A stretch of 64,000 nt of DNA from Flabesymbios commensalis (lineage: Eukaryota; Annelida; Polychaeta; Terebellida; Flabelligeridae): assembly GCA_964017125.1 (NCBI GenBank), contig OZ024903.1, positions 65,680,663-65,744,662 of the forward strand. Direction: 5' to 3'. The stretch's first letter is position 1; each line of letters begins with the position of its first letter. A model generated the notes under the pieces. It had not been told where the DNA came from and made no database searches. It saw only the letters and a list, made by a program, of their open reading frames with translations. Shown piece by piece: positions 1-11,712 of this stretch. A program made the position numbers and the translations under genes.

Positions 1-1639
1 AAAATCACATGAAAATTAACATTATAATGCATGATAGCCTATGTAAACTTTGAACCAAGTGCTCATTATACTAAAACGAGCACAGGGTAATTAAAATATG
101 CATCATAACTACTTAAAATACAATTAAACAGCATGTCGTGATATTGTATGTTTCCCGCACCAAAATCAGAGATAAAATAACTACTGCATATAGCAACAAA
201 CGATGCAATTGTTAGCGAAAGTGACATATAATATTCATTACCTCAATATTAATTTAACTAACTGTAAGCCTATATTTATGTACAAATGCAAGGAAAATCT
301 CTACTTCAAATGAATAATTCATTTATAACTCATCTTTTATTAGGGCCTATCAACTTTATGATGATAAATCAGATGATTTATCAAAGTAACAAAGAATATA
401 AATTGTCGCAATGAATTGCTATGTTTTTTAAATAAAGTTAATTATCGTAATGTATTGTCATGTCTTTTAATACAGTTGTTAAGATTACTACGTAAAATTA
501 TCACTTTTACAATTACATATATGTCTCATTGAAGACCTTCTTTAAAGAAATATATTTTGTAATATCTACGGCCTTGTAAACACGGGCGGTAGGAGGATGC
601 ATAACCAGTGATAATAGCAGTCATGGCGCTCAGTGATCACGAGTTGATGTAATCTCCAGGTGATGTAATCTCCAGCCAGCTAGTGAGGAAAGGGTTATAT
701 TTGTTGTTGTTTTTAATAAAACATGGGAACAAATCTACCTGAATACTATGATACATTCCTTCCGTCATTATATATTATATAGAGACACTATACACCATGC
801 TCAAGACACCTTAATCATGCCACATGGTATGTCATCGCGCTGTATGTGGTAGGTGGCATCAGCTTTCCGTGGGGCTCGGATGCGTCCTCTCATGTATTGC
901 ACGATAATCCTAATTGTTATTGTTTTTTTTTCTAACTGGTGGCTTGCGTGATAGCGATCATATTTTTTACGGGCTAAAACACGTGCATTAAGTGGTTTTA
1001 AACAGTGAATTACTCAATGATGTTTCGGTGTCCGGGTATATGACAAAGTGTATTTTAGAGACACAGAGCAACGACATATTTTCAGGTATGAAATACAGAA
1101 ATGTTTGAAGGCAGACATATTTGACTCAGTTAATTACTATTATAATTTATTCATATAACCCCCACCAGTGAGGAAAACATGTATATATTACATACATACA
1201 ATAGTATCACAAATAAGATATATAACAATAATCACTGATAATTATATGTATTACAAAAGGGTCCTTAATTTAGCTAAGATATGCGTGGTAGAGTGTCTAG
1301 TAAAAAAAAGTAATCTCGATACAATACGTCTTGCAGTGAGTCTACGTATTTCCCGGTTAACATATACTTTGACATAAAAAATGAACATAAGGCTTATGGA
1401 CATAGATTTAAGACTTTCTTCTATAGGTAAAATACCGAGAGCCATCAACAAATTGGAGTGATGAGAGTACCTACTCAGACCAAGAAAGGATTTACCAATG
1501 GTACCCTGAAGCGATTCAAGCTTACTATACATTGCTATATTTAAATAAACGGTTTCAAGCTCGAACGTTAAAATAGGGCGCCATATAGTGGTTAAACTTG
1601 GAGGTTCAAATTCGGTATTAATTGGAGGTTCAAATTCGG
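1..1639. other. AT-rich stretch with no recognised gene
   Basis: I see no coding signal, RNA gene or clear repeat family here. Near the right end a 23-bp direct repeat (TTGGAGGTTCAAATTCGG plus a few bases) is present twice in tandem at about 1600-1645. Confidence 0.5.
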
Positions 1640-2500
1640 TATTAAAAAGACAAAGTGTATATCATAATATGATATACACTTTTTAAAGTGTTTGAGTAAA
1701 CTAGTAATTTATTTATCATTCTCTGTAAGCCTGGAACAGTTGCACTGAATTTTTTTACATCATCCGCATAAGCAAATGGATCAAATTTATTAGAGCTTAT
1801 TCGCACACCATGGTTACTAGTTGATAAGTTTATAAGGAGGTCACTGATGGATATTCCAAATATACAAGGAGATAAAATACTGCCTTGTCGAGTAAGTCGT
1901 GTGACTTTAATAGCTACATTCACCGTTCCACCTGACTACGGCATTTAAATTATTGTACCATCTAAACATAAGAAGCCAGTGGTGTCATTAAAATATGACG
2001 CAATGTCATTGCTAGGAACACAAGGCATAGAGGTACGTCTTGATTATCTAAATCCAAATTGGGTGTCATAGAGCTCATCCTTCTATATTCGGCATTATTA
2101 ACATCCCAATAAGCTTAGAGTAGGTCGAACTTAGCGTTATAGGTCTGTAATTTTCGGGTACATTAGGATTGAGAGTGTGTTTTTTAAAATCGGAATTAAA
2201 ATACCTGTCAGGAATGGCTTAGGTACACAGCCTCTATTGAGGACACTTCAGTAGATAGATGACAATATTTTACACAGCGCGAGAATATTCCCATCGATGA
2301 AATGTTCACAACATATGCCATCGACCCCCGGAGACGAGCCCCGTTTGAGACGACTCATCAGATCCCTAACGAGGCTTGGCTTAATCGTACAGGACTCGTA
2401 CAGTCCAATATTGTTCATTCATCTATTATGCACATCTAGTGATGTTCGTTGCTTCTCTTCGGTGAGTTCGTCTATATATAGTAATCAATACTAGGAAGGC
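1640..2500 (-). mobile_element. degraded LINE reverse transcriptase fragment
   Basis: The minus strand encodes recognisable pieces of a non-LTR retrotransposon reverse transcriptase. At about 2090-2190 it reads NPNVPENYRPITLSSTYSKL, the usual NYRPI block. At 1640-1923 it reads TRQGSILSPCIFGISISDLL followed by DPFAYADDVKKFSATVPGLQ, which are the RQGSILSP block and the catalytic YADD. The blocks are in the right order but not in one frame. A frameshift near 1930 separates VRWNG from the RQGS segment, and stops occur between 1930 and 2090. No endonuclease domain or 3' tail was recognised. The remnant is dead. A perfect 31-bp hairpin (AAAGTGTATATCATAATATG and its partner) sits at 1654-1684 at the downstream edge. 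The clade is uncertain. Confidence 0.85.
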
Positions 2501-3479
2501 ATCTATACAGATTACGGATTATCGACTGGTGTCTGAACTTTCACTGACCTGTCACTTCGTGCATCGGTTACCTGGTTACCTGGTTACAGCATGCAGCTGC
2601 TGTACACAACCGATACGGTACAGTGAGTTATGTGTACATTTACACACCTTTTTTATCGATTATAAACGATCACTGAAACTATGGCAGGAGACAAGCCAAA
2701 CAGGACAAAGAAAAGTAAGAGAGACAGTAATAGTAAATCTGAGCAAAAAGAAAGAGACTGCCAGCAAACGCTTCAGGAGGATAAACACACATTGTGCTTG
2801 GGCTGAATACCGTTGACTTGGAAACAGTCTCCGGAAGATGATAGATCAAAAGTACAACAAATATAATAGGGAATCGCTCGATCATATTATACCTTAGGCT
2901 GTTAGGATGCCTTGAGAGTTTTTCTGGTCGCAGCTCTCGCCTCAATGACCAGCTCTTCTTGGAACTCCTCTTCCGGTTCCGGCTCATTGGTGGTATGTTC
3001 TATACTATATGTTATGTTTTTAACAGTGTAGTCACGGGCTGCAGTGTATTCCCACCTTAGTTGGTGGTATTACCAGTACTTATCAAGTCTATTTTAGAAA
3101 TTAAACAAAGATTGTTACAAAAATTGCTAGAACACCGAAGTAGCCCCACAGTAAGGGTATAGTACTAGATTTGAGGCTTACTTGCCACATGAGAATTTTG
3201 TCAGTTGTTCCTGAGGCATGCATCAGCTGTCAAAAGGGTGACCCGGAATACAACACCATCGCATTCGCATGGCAAATTATTTCACATTGAACAACTTAGT
3301 TTATTGTTCATTCAGCTTCTGAGACGGCCAACATCAGCCCAACATTGGACCAATGCCCCGTGTTTGCTGGGGAAGATATACATGTAGATTAACACTCTTG
3401 TGTCAGAATCCAGCTTTTCATATTATTATGTAGATAAATTGATTTGTTCAATTTTTCTATAGCAAATATAAAAAAGTTT
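2501..3479. other. no recognised gene
   Basis: Only short open frames without family resemblance are present. A decayed copy of the CCCAGCAAACAC palindrome family (phrases such as CCAACATTGGACCAATG and TTTGCTGGGGA) can be read at about 3325-3375. Confidence 0.4.
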
Positions 3480-3700
3480 TTCTTTAACCTTTATCCTGCT
3501 AAGTTAATTTATTTAAATTTTCAGCCACGTGAAGTTGTGTCTCGCTACCGCGACCCACAACTTCAAGTGGCTGAAAATACTCATATTTGTTTAATTTGAG
3601 TACCAATGTTTGCAAATCTTGATGTTTAGAAACACATTTCATTCACAATAACAGTGACTGATAAAACAGATCAAATCAGAAGGATAAGGGATATATTCAC
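3480..3700. repeat. hairpin-bearing short element (CACTTGAAGTTGTG family)
   Basis: A near-perfect hairpin at about 3522-3582 has arms TTTTCAGCCACGTGAAGTTG and CAACTTCAAGTGGCTGAAAA around the core TCTCGCTACCGCGACC. It belongs to the family seen in the TTAA-bounded elements at 9819, 30191, 36887, 58454 and 59270. The flanks match the 36887 copy in inverted order. Ends are not clear. Confidence 0.6.
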
Positions 3701-3770
3701 CTGTTCACCGTCTGTTTTGCCATGTTTAAGGCAGGTGTCCCATTAGTTCTAGATCTGACTGGATGACAGT

Positions 3771-6700
3771 ATGAGTCTGCAGAGGATGATGACCAAATTA
3801 CCTCCAAAATATATCCTGCCTCTTCTGAGCTTCTTCGCTCTAATCTCATACATATCATGGACCAAAGTGTTTAAGCACAGCCAGGTAACTATATCCCAGC
3901 AAGCACGAAACACTCACACAAGGTTGGTTCAATGTTGGGCCAGCGTCGCAGACGCTGGACCAACATTGAACCAACCTTCTGTGAGTGTTTCGTGTTTGCA
4001 TATGACTCAACAAATGGGCTAGGTCGTCTCGATTCGCCGATCAATGTGAATCAATGTTAGTTTAGTGTTCCTTCAGCGTCGAGGACGAAACCTCAGCATG
4101 AAGCTGAGAATGGATCAACGGCCACAGTTATGTTTGCTGGCCAATCTGTATGGCCAAGGCTATAACATAAGGTATTCCGCGATTTAAATATTATACTGTT
4201 AGTGACATGATTCGTGAATCGAGATGACTTGATATTCCTCTGTTGTTGTAATAGACAATAATGATTAAAATGGTCATACCCAATGCCAAATAATTATTAG
4301 TCCATTTCCTGAGCAGTTAACATACCAAAATGTGCCATTTAATCCATTTATTATACATTTATTATCATTATTATGATTATACGTGTTAAATCAGCTATAT
4401 ACCGTTGCTAATGACATGTTATTGAAACCACAATGAGGTGCTCAATCGGTTTAATCTCATAATTATTACGTACAATGACGCTAATATTATCTGAGCAATT
4501 TATCATCTTATACATAAACAAATACTATGAAAAGTAGGAAATCATTCGTCCAAAGTGTACTTTGACGATTAGTTCAAATTTCCTCAATATTGACAATGAA
4601 CATTTATTTTTCAACATAAAAATGTGATCACATTACTAAAAAATACATACGAGTAATATTAAATAAATAATCATAATTTAAGTTTCCATCTGAGCGAACG
4701 ATTGAGATATTGTTCCAGCTGAATGTTCCACTATATATATATAATGTTTACCGTTTCTACACAAGGATTCAGAAGAGATACTCGTGTCATCATGGTTATC
4801 GCGTTTTGCTATGACGGAGGATCAAACCGACATAACAAGTACCATGAGTACCGGGATCCAAGGACAAATAACAAGGACACGGCATCGGTTTGTACTCTAA
4901 GGTCAACAATACTAAACTAAACAATTGTCTCCAACATACATAGGCCTATAGCTGAGGCTCTATGTTTCGCCACTGTTGCAGATGGTTGCCCAAGATACAA
5001 AGAATTCTGGCCAGTATTCACAAAGCGAATATGACACCGATCTTGTGTGTGTGCTGGACACACGACGTTGTTGCGACGTTGAATCAACGTCATTGACGTT
5101 GATTCAACGTCGCAGCAACGTCTTGTGCCCAATGGGTATTCACTCATCATGGTCTGTTCAGTCGCTTAGATATACCGTTCATCATGTTCATGTGCTCCCA
5201 TATAATATAGTCATTCACCAAACATCTGTATTCATATTAATCCATATAGGCAATTACCTCATTGTCAATTCTCAAACAAGTTCCTGGTGAAAATCAGGTA
5301 ATGGAAATTTATGGACGAAGTCATTACTTGTTCACACAGATAATTCCATTATCAATGCGCATTTACATTGTTGGTTTCAGCAGCAAAATGTCATGTTGCG
5401 ATGGATTCCGCAAAGTGAACAAATCTCACGTTCAGACGTACAGCATCGGGCAGCTGAAATGTTCTACACCACAAATATACAGCAAAAATGAATACTACAA
5501 GACATACAATGCAACAATCAAAATATTTGAAGATGTTAAGGTAAGACAAATTGTAGAATTAAATGTAGAATTATGTGGGGTTTTCAATTTATTAGTCTCT
5601 TTATTGGACATCATATATTTAAAAACATAATTGGTTCTCTCAAGAACTTTCTCTAAATAGTCCTTGTTCATCGCGTTGCTCTTTTCCGGTGCACACTCAT
5701 GGAGATTTATCTGCTATTTTGGAATAACTTTCCTTGAAAATGTAACCCCAGTATTGGAATAATACACCACAATCAGCTCAGTCTTGTGTTTGCTAAGTGT
5801 ATATGTCTGAGTATTTGTTCCTCGGTAAAATACAAAATGTCTTTTTTGTAGAAAACTCGCACCTTTCTGCCAGAGTATAAAAATCCCTGTTGGGAAGTGC
5901 CGTATGACGGCAGACCTCTATACCAAGGGAGTCATGCATATCGTGGTCGGTTCAGCAGCTGTTTTAACAAAGCTGAAGCCAACTGGAAGAGGAAACATAC
6001 AGAAGGCTCAGGTACACGTCTACGATGTGCGCCTTATGCCTACCTGGCAGGCATGCCTAAGTGTGGTACCACGGACCTTTACCAGGCATTAATAATGCAC
6101 GAGAATATAACAGAAGGATGTGTTAAAGAACCCGAGTGGTGGGCCAGAAAAGCTTTAGGTCAGTCAAAAAAGTATTTCACCGTACGATCGATTGAATAGT
6201 CTAAATTATTATCAAGTCGGAATAACTATACAAACAGGTAATTATCCATAAAAAAATATATCTATTTACTTATTTGAAAAGTAATCACTATATTCCATCC
6301 GTTGTATCTTTATCAATTAGATGATATTCCGTTAATAGTATAGCTCTTATTCTTAGTTAACATATAATTTTATATTGCATATCATTTATATAAATGATAT
6401 GCAATATAGCTATATAGCTTAATATAAGTGTAGGATTGCATACGGAGATAAATGTATAAATGTTACTTCCTCTACAATTGTTAATATCAATCATTAATAT
6501 GATATATATGTATAGCTATGTTTTATGATAATATGTTTGTTTTAGGTTATACAACACAAAAGCCAGTACCATTCCCTGAGTATACAGATCTCTGGGACCT
6601 ACCCTCCAGCGTCATCTCTGACAAACGACACATGATAACATGTAAGCAAAACATGTAAGCAAAACCAAACACGATACATATTTGACTTTTATATAAATCA

Positions 6701-9700
6701 GACAATTTAAAGGGTGATATGACAAAATTAATATTACATTAAATCATATGACGAATAATAGTTTTACAGTTTGCTTTGTAAAGATAAGTTATTCAGGAAT
6801 CAATTGCCGATAGAGAAGGTAACTTTAAACATATAACATATTTCAGCTGAGCACTGAACCTACAAGCATAGCGTATGTTTAAAAAACAAACAACAAATTA
6901 GAGAGGCAACTACAGACTATTCGTCATAATATATAGATACTAGATATGTAAAATATGTTATTCCAATGACACAGTTTGCCTGTAGGCTACACAAAGTATT
7001 TTGTTGTGTCTCTTCGTTATCCAGTGGACGGGAGTCCCTCTACACTGTGGGAATACGCCCGCTGGCCTCTGTATCCTGGCAACGAAGATTACATGGAGCC
7101 GGTGATCACACCTCCACAACTCATCTATAACCTCACACCATCAGCCAAAATCATTATCATACTGAGAAACCCAACTGACAGGTAGGTGTAATGAGAAACC
7201 ACTGATATGTGGGTGTACTGAGAACCCCACTGACAGGTAGGTGTACTGAGAAACCCACTGACAGGTAGGGGTACCGATAAACCCCACTGACAGGTAGGTG
7301 TACTGAGAAACCCACTGACAGGTAGTTGTACTGAGAAACCCACTGACAGCTAGGTGTACTGAGAAACCCACTGACATGTAGGTGTACTGAGAAACCCCAC
7401 TGACAGGTGGGTGTACCGAGAAACCCACTGACAGGTAGGGGTACCGATAAACCCCACTGACAGGTAGGTGTACTGAGAAACCCACTGACAGGTAGGTGTA
7501 CTGAGAAACCCACTGACAGCTAGGTGTACTGAGAAACCCACTGACAGGTAGGGGTACCGAGAAACCCCACTGATAGGTAGGTGTACTGAGAAACCCACTG
7601 ACAGGTAGGTGTACTGAGAAACCCACTGACAGGTAGGTGTACTGAGAAACCCCAATGACATGTAGGTGTACTGAGAAACCCCACTGACAGGTGGGTGTAC
7701 CGAGAAACCCACTGACAGGTAGGGGTACCGATAAACCCCACTGACAGGTAGGTGTACTGAGAAACCCACTGACAGGTAGGTGTACTGAGAAACCCACTGA
7801 CAGCTAGGTGTACTGAGAAACCCACTGACAGGTAGGGGTACCGAGAAACCCCACTGACAGGTAGGTGTACTGAGAAACCCATTGACAGGTAGGTGTTCTG
7901 AGAAACCCACTGACAGGTAGGTGTACTGAGAAACCCCACTGACAGGTAGTTGTACTGAGAAACCCCACTGACAGGTAAATGTACCGATAACCCACTGACA
8001 GGTAGGTGTACTGAGAACCCACTGACAGGTAGGTGTACTGAGAAACCCCACTGACAAGTATGTGTACTGAGAAACCCCACTGACAGGTGGGTGTACCGAG
8101 AAACCCACTGACAGGTAGGTGTACTGAGAACCCACTGACAGCTAGGTGTACTGAGAAACACAATGTCAGGTAGGTGTACTGAGAACCCACTGACAGCTAG
8201 GTGTACTGAGAACCCACTGACAGGTAGGTGTACCGAGAAATCCCACTGACAGGTGGGTGTACTGAGAACCCACTGACAGGTGGGTGTACTGAGAAACCTA
8301 CTGACAGGTAGGTGTACTGAGAAACCCACTGACAGGTAGGTGTACTAAAAAACTGGGAAACCCACCGACAGGTAGGTGTACTGAGGCACCTCATCTGCTA
8401 GTAGGTCTACTGAGAAAACCCACTGACAGGTAGATGTAGGTTTACTGCTAAACCTTTCAGAAGTCTTCTCTCGGAACTGTAATAAATGCGAACTTGTTTC
8501 ATACGTATCTCTGTTTTCATAACTAGTATTGATTTATCAATAAATATATATACATGAATATACAAAGGAACCTCTATAGTTTTAAATAATTCAATTTAAA
8601 TTACAACTTGTATCTCCCTACAGTGACCAATAACTCCAGATGGTTAAGAATTACCATGCTGTATTTTTGCTAGATAAATATATTGGTCAAGGAGTTTTGT
8701 AGTCTTTTTGATCAAATGACTATTTGCAAAAACCGCAATCTATCAACATTAGAATAAACTGATAAAAGTTTAAACCCATAGAGGAATTAATATATCACTG
8801 TTATAATTTTAGTGAGACTAGCATGACTTTTGGGAGGCATTACTACTTTTATTTGAGATTGCTGTGCTCACATAAAATTGCCGTACAAAGCCAAATACAG
8901 TGACTGCTGTTGCATTTTCACTTTCCAGATTAGTATAATCTTCTGCAAAGCCAAAAGGCAGTATCTGCTTGCTTTACAAGCCTTTTGGTTTTAGACGACA
9001 ACATAGTATAATGGTACATGTGTGAATGTTTTGCAGATTATACTCGCATTACCTGCACCAGTCACGCCTGATGCGCTGGCCAGCGAACCCTTCTGATTTC
9101 CATGCTAAATCTCAGCGTGCTGTTACGAAGTTTGAGGACTGTGCATCCAGCAGGACTGAGAGAGAGTGTGCGTTTGATGCCTGCCTCCTCAACAACACCA
9201 AAGGTACACCAACATCACAACAGGTTAGTGTCTTCTCTACTGCATCGCTTTCAACAATCGTCCTGTGGGAACCAAATGGTCAATTAATGTTTCTTGATAA
9301 CCCGATCGCTAAGTATGACTATAGTCTATAGTCATTAAAATCACTGTTATGGGGAACAAAATGTGTGTTTCCACATCAACATTTGCTACTTTTGTGTCTC
9401 AAATTAAACAAATATGAGTATTTCTCACCCACTTGAAGTTGTGGGTCGCTGTAGCGAGACGCAACTTCCGGTGATTTTACCAGGAGGATACCTGTTATAA
9501 ACTTTTTCCCTTTCAGCGCGGGGACCGTCTTTATACGTCAGAATCTGACGTATAAAGACGGTCACTAATATATTTCTGATGGCTGAAGACCCATAACACA
9601 TCGGTATTCAAATGAAACAGAAAGAGCTAACTAAGACAGTTATAAACTATCATTTCAAATTGAAAAAACCCTTTGGTCTCCATGGTTTATACAAAAATAG

Positions 9701-11555
9701 TTCAGCGTTGTAAGGGTTAGACGCCCTTGTCGCACGTTTTAAACCACGTGGCATTATTTTGAATAAAATGCATTGGATTAAATAGTATAATAACACAACG
9801 AGAGGTATCCTTCTTTGTTTAACCCGTTAACCGCCAAATTATTCAATCTGAATTTGCACCCACTTGAAGTTGTGTCTCGCTGACGCGATCCACAACTTCA
9901 AGTGAGTGAAAATTATTAAGATTTGACAAAATGGAGGTCAACTGTTTTCAAATATTGCTGATTGATGTCACATGTTATCTTTAACATGTTTAAAAGGTGC
10001 TACTTAATGTGCTAATACAAAATGAAAACCCGAATATATGCGGCACCGGCGGTTAAAGGGTTAATACTCGCCACACAAGATACATGTCAAAGACACATTC
10101 CACCTTCTGTAGCTGATATCTAAATATAATACACACAAATACAAACTCTTATTCTCATGAATGGTGTTGAAAGTGATCAGATTACTCATTGTTTTTACAG
10201 ATAACTTTGACGGCAGGACTGTATTTCACGTATATTAACGATCTGCTGAAGGTATTTCCACGGGATCAAGTGAAAATAATCACGTTAGAGAAATATCAGC
10301 AGGACAGGATGGTCATACAAGATATACTGACATTCCTGCAAATTGGTAAGATCAAAATTTGACATATGCATTCATATTTCTTTTTTCACACCGAATTTTA
10401 TAATGTTGTTACATTGTTGTTATAAAAATTGCTTATTTTGTCAAGAAACTATTACATTGCATGGGAATACAACGATAAAAAGATTGTGCTAACGGATCAT
10501 AATGTTTATAATTATGTTCTGTTCATTATCTAAAAGTAAATTACATACATGTGAATACAACGATAAAAACATTATGCTCACATATCATAATGTGTATAAT
10601 AAAGTTCTGTTCATGATTTAAAATAAATTACACCCTTATAATATTATGTAAAATATGTCACTGCGATGCGACGGGCGGGGGCCCAGGTGCCTGCTTGGAA
10701 ACTCGGGAGATCGCGGGTTCGAACCCCGCTGTGGCATTCAAGTTTCGAAGAAACAAACTGTTTCTTCCCTGTTTACTCGTAAAGATTCAATATTGTGGGG
10801 AGCCTCCGTGACCGAGAAGCTGGTAGCGAGCTCTGTCTCAGACCGCCAGGGTTCGAATTTCGAACCTGTGTCTAGAGAGAAGTGTCATCTCATTCATCTC
10901 ACCATCATCAGGAGGTTCCCATGGCCCAGTTTAGCCTATATGAGTGCAAAGGTGGCCTAAGAACCCATTCATTTCATGTCGCTGCGACGATGCAAAAAGT
11001 AAAGTCCATTGAACGAAATCTTCTTAAATCTGATGACATTGTTGAAAAAACAAAATAATTAAATACTAAACTTAGGGCTGGATGATGATTTTGAAACTAA
11101 GATGACTGTTTTGGCTTTGTGCGGCAGTGCTGTTCTACCATGCAAAGCCAAAAGGCAGTATCTGCTAACTTCACAAGTAAGCAGATACTGCATTTTGGCT
11201 TTGCAGAGCAGTACAGTTGCTGCATACAAATGACTGTAATCCTGTTAATAATGTGTTGTGCATTTGGCATCTATAGGAATATAAACAACTTCACTTTATT
11301 TTACGGTGGATAATATTTGCTCTTGATCTTCACTTTTCTTTAAATTTTACTTTCCTGTTCTGTGTTGAAGGTGTTGTCAGCAAGGCCATGGAGCGGAAAT
11401 TAAATAGTAAAAAAGTATCCAACCAGAAAAGTGGTGTTTCGAGTAAACAAACCATGCTGAGAGAGACGAGACTGTTACTTGATCATTTCTACCTGCCACA
11501 TAACACCAAACTGTCAAACCTGCTAGGAGATCAACAGTATCTCTGGGCATCTTAA
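3771..11555 (+). CDS. gene A: carbohydrate sulfotransferase 15-like (GalNAc4S-6ST type), nine exons
   Basis: Predicted Golgi type II enzyme moving sulfate from PAPS to a glycan, like CHST15 on chondroitin sulfate; the acceptor is inferred. Exons 3771-3884, 4766-4887, 5381-5540, 5852-6158, 6546-6641, 7025-7181, 9037-9223, 10201-10345 and 11371-11555 join in phase with GT-AG borders into 490 residues (human CHST15 has 561). Residues about 14-30 form the signal anchor. PKCGTTDL at about 201-208 is the 5'-phosphosulfate loop, KEPEWW follows, and RNPTDR-LYSHY at about 314-324 is the 3'-phosphate motif, split by intron 6. Later blocks ITLTAGLYFTYINDLLKVFP and HFYLPHNTKLSNLL match the CHST15 C-terminus. 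Exon 2 is least certain (weak donor GTTTGT, no conserved motif); it was chosen because its phases fit. Intron 6 starts with a splice-donor minisatellite. No frameshift or stop is seen. Gene B is a tandem paralogue. Confidence 0.88.
3895..4130. repeat. CCCAGCAAACAC-family palindrome plus decayed second copy
   Basis: In intron 1 of gene A, 3895-4000 folds on itself. The arms carry GAAACACTCACA and GGTTGGTTCAATGTTGG on the left and their complements on the right, around GCGTCGCAGACGC. A decayed copy follows to about 4130, ending TTTGCTGG. Confidence 0.75.
5050..5135. repeat. palindrome with GACGTTGATTCAACGTC core
   Basis: A self-complementary stretch in intron 2 of gene A runs from GGACACACGACGTTGTTGCG to CGCAGCAACGTCTTGTGCCC, with the inner repeat TTGAATCAACGTC. 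It resembles the CCCAGCAAACAC family in size and in its ends. Confidence 0.65.
6371..6413. repeat. short perfect palindrome
   Basis: Arms ATATTGCATATCATTTAT and ATAAATGATATGCAATAT meet head to head in intron 4 of gene A. Confidence 0.6.
7162..8450 (+). repeat. 28-bp minisatellite built on the exon 6 / intron 6 junction of gene A
   Basis: About 45 tandem copies of a 28-29 bp unit. The unit is the last 20 nt of exon 6 (consensus ACTGAGAAACCCACTGACAG) followed by the first 8 nt of the intron (GTAGGTGT). The first unit is the real exon end and donor, so the array grows directly out of coding sequence. Nearly every copy keeps CTGACAG|GTAGGT, a consensus 5' splice site. Variants include CAGCTAGG, GTAGGGGTACCGATAAACC and CAGGTGGG. 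A multi-unit higher-order pattern recurs near 7267, 7447 and 7729. Confidence 0.95.
8938..8996. repeat. GCAAAGCCAAAAGGCAG hairpin
   Basis: Arms GCAAAGCCAAAAGGCAGTAT and GCCTTTTGGTTTT surround TCTGCTTGCTTTACAA in intron 6 of gene A. Better copies are at 11130, 33308 and 39764. Confidence 0.55.
9419..9475. repeat. CACTTGAAGTTGTG hairpin
   Basis: Arms CACCCACTTGAAGTTGTGGG and CGCAACTTCCGGTG surround GTCGCTGTAGCGAGA in intron 7 of gene A. It adjoins the element at 9506. Confidence 0.55.
9506..9720. mobile_element. short non-autonomous element, CAGCGCGGGGA family
   Basis: It starts CCCTTTCAGCGCGGGGACCG and ends CAGCGTTGTAAGGGTTAG. It holds a perfect inner palindrome of ATACGTCAGA and TCTGACGTAT at about 9533-9556. 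The right two thirds match 49440-49574, which gives a second, TTAA-bounded copy. Confidence 0.65.
9819..10064. mobile_element. 246-bp TTAA-bounded MITE (piggyBac-like ends)
   Basis: It is bounded by TTAA and begins TTAACCCGTTAACCGCCAAA. It ends CCGGCGGTTAAAGGGTTAA. Near one end sits the CACTTGAAGTTGTG hairpin (9857-9915). The copy at 58454-58699 has the same length in the opposite orientation. TTAA target sites with CCCTTT-type termini are the hallmark of piggyBac-related transposons. No transposase is present. Confidence 0.75.
10657..10995 (+). mobile_element. dimeric tRNA-derived SINE, copy 1
   Basis: Two tRNA-like heads lie in tandem. Head 1 (about 10670-10740) ends in the B box GCGGGTTCGAACCCCGC. 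The linker contains GAAGAAACAAACTGTTTCTT. Head 2 (about 10797-10865) has CTCCGTGACCGAGAAGCTGG as an A-box region and the B box CAGGGTTCGAATTTCG. A tRNA-unrelated tail follows (CATCTCATTCATCTCACCAT to GGTGGCCTAAGAACCC). The flanks GTCACTGCGATGC and GTCGCTGCGACGATGC look like an aged target-site duplication. It lies in intron 8 of gene A, in the sense orientation. Other copies are at 43472, 38411 and 59798. Confidence 0.8.
11130..11215. repeat. GCAAAGCCAAAAGGCAG hairpin
   Basis: Arms TGCAAAGCCAAAAGGCAGTA and TACTGCATTTTGGCTTTGCA lie in intron 8 of gene A, with loop-side bases TCTGCTAACTTCACAAGTAAGCAGA. An outer pair (CTGTTTTGGCTTTG, partly inverted) precedes it. Confidence 0.7.
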
Positions 11556-11635
11556 ACCTGGATGCATCTATTCAAATCAACTCACAAACATGTTGCACTG
11601 TTCACAGGGTTTCACTGTTGGTTAGAATATTTATA

Positions 11636-11712
11636 TCGCCCCCTTGGATACGAAAGGGTGTATCTGCGACTTCACAAAGTGGCAGATACACCCTTTCATA
11701 TCCAAGCGGACG
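11636..11712. repeat. CTTGGATAYGAAAGGGTG hairpin
   Basis: Arms CCTTGGATACGAAAGGGTGT and ACACCCTTTCATATCCAAG surround ATCTGCGACTTCACAAAGTGGCAGAT. It lies just 3' of gene A, probably in or near its 3' UTR. Relatives are at 16043, 24755, 28747 and 62215. Confidence 0.75.

Noticed and set aside
2529-2816. 95-residue frame downstream of the LINE fragment
   Set aside because: There is no reverse transcriptase or other motif in it, and an overlapping frame on the other strand is equally long.
7141-8394. Long minus-strand open frames of about 260 residues (FSVHLPVSGF, LSTPTCQW, VSQYTYLSVG repeats)
   Set aside because: They are translations of the 28-bp minisatellite. Because 28 leaves a remainder of 1 on division by 3, each frame cycles through the same three peptides and stays open. 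The array lies in an intron on the other strand. The same applies to 22212-23355.
7182-8450. CRISPR-like direct repeats of 28 bp
   Set aside because: There are no unique spacers between repeats, the unit is contiguous tandem DNA, and the host is an animal.
10700-10745. Candidate tRNA genes at 10670-10740, 38480-38570, 43690-43790 and 51625-51700
   Set aside because: Good B boxes but poor cloverleaf pairing, and the first three share linkers and tails with other copies. They are SINE heads.
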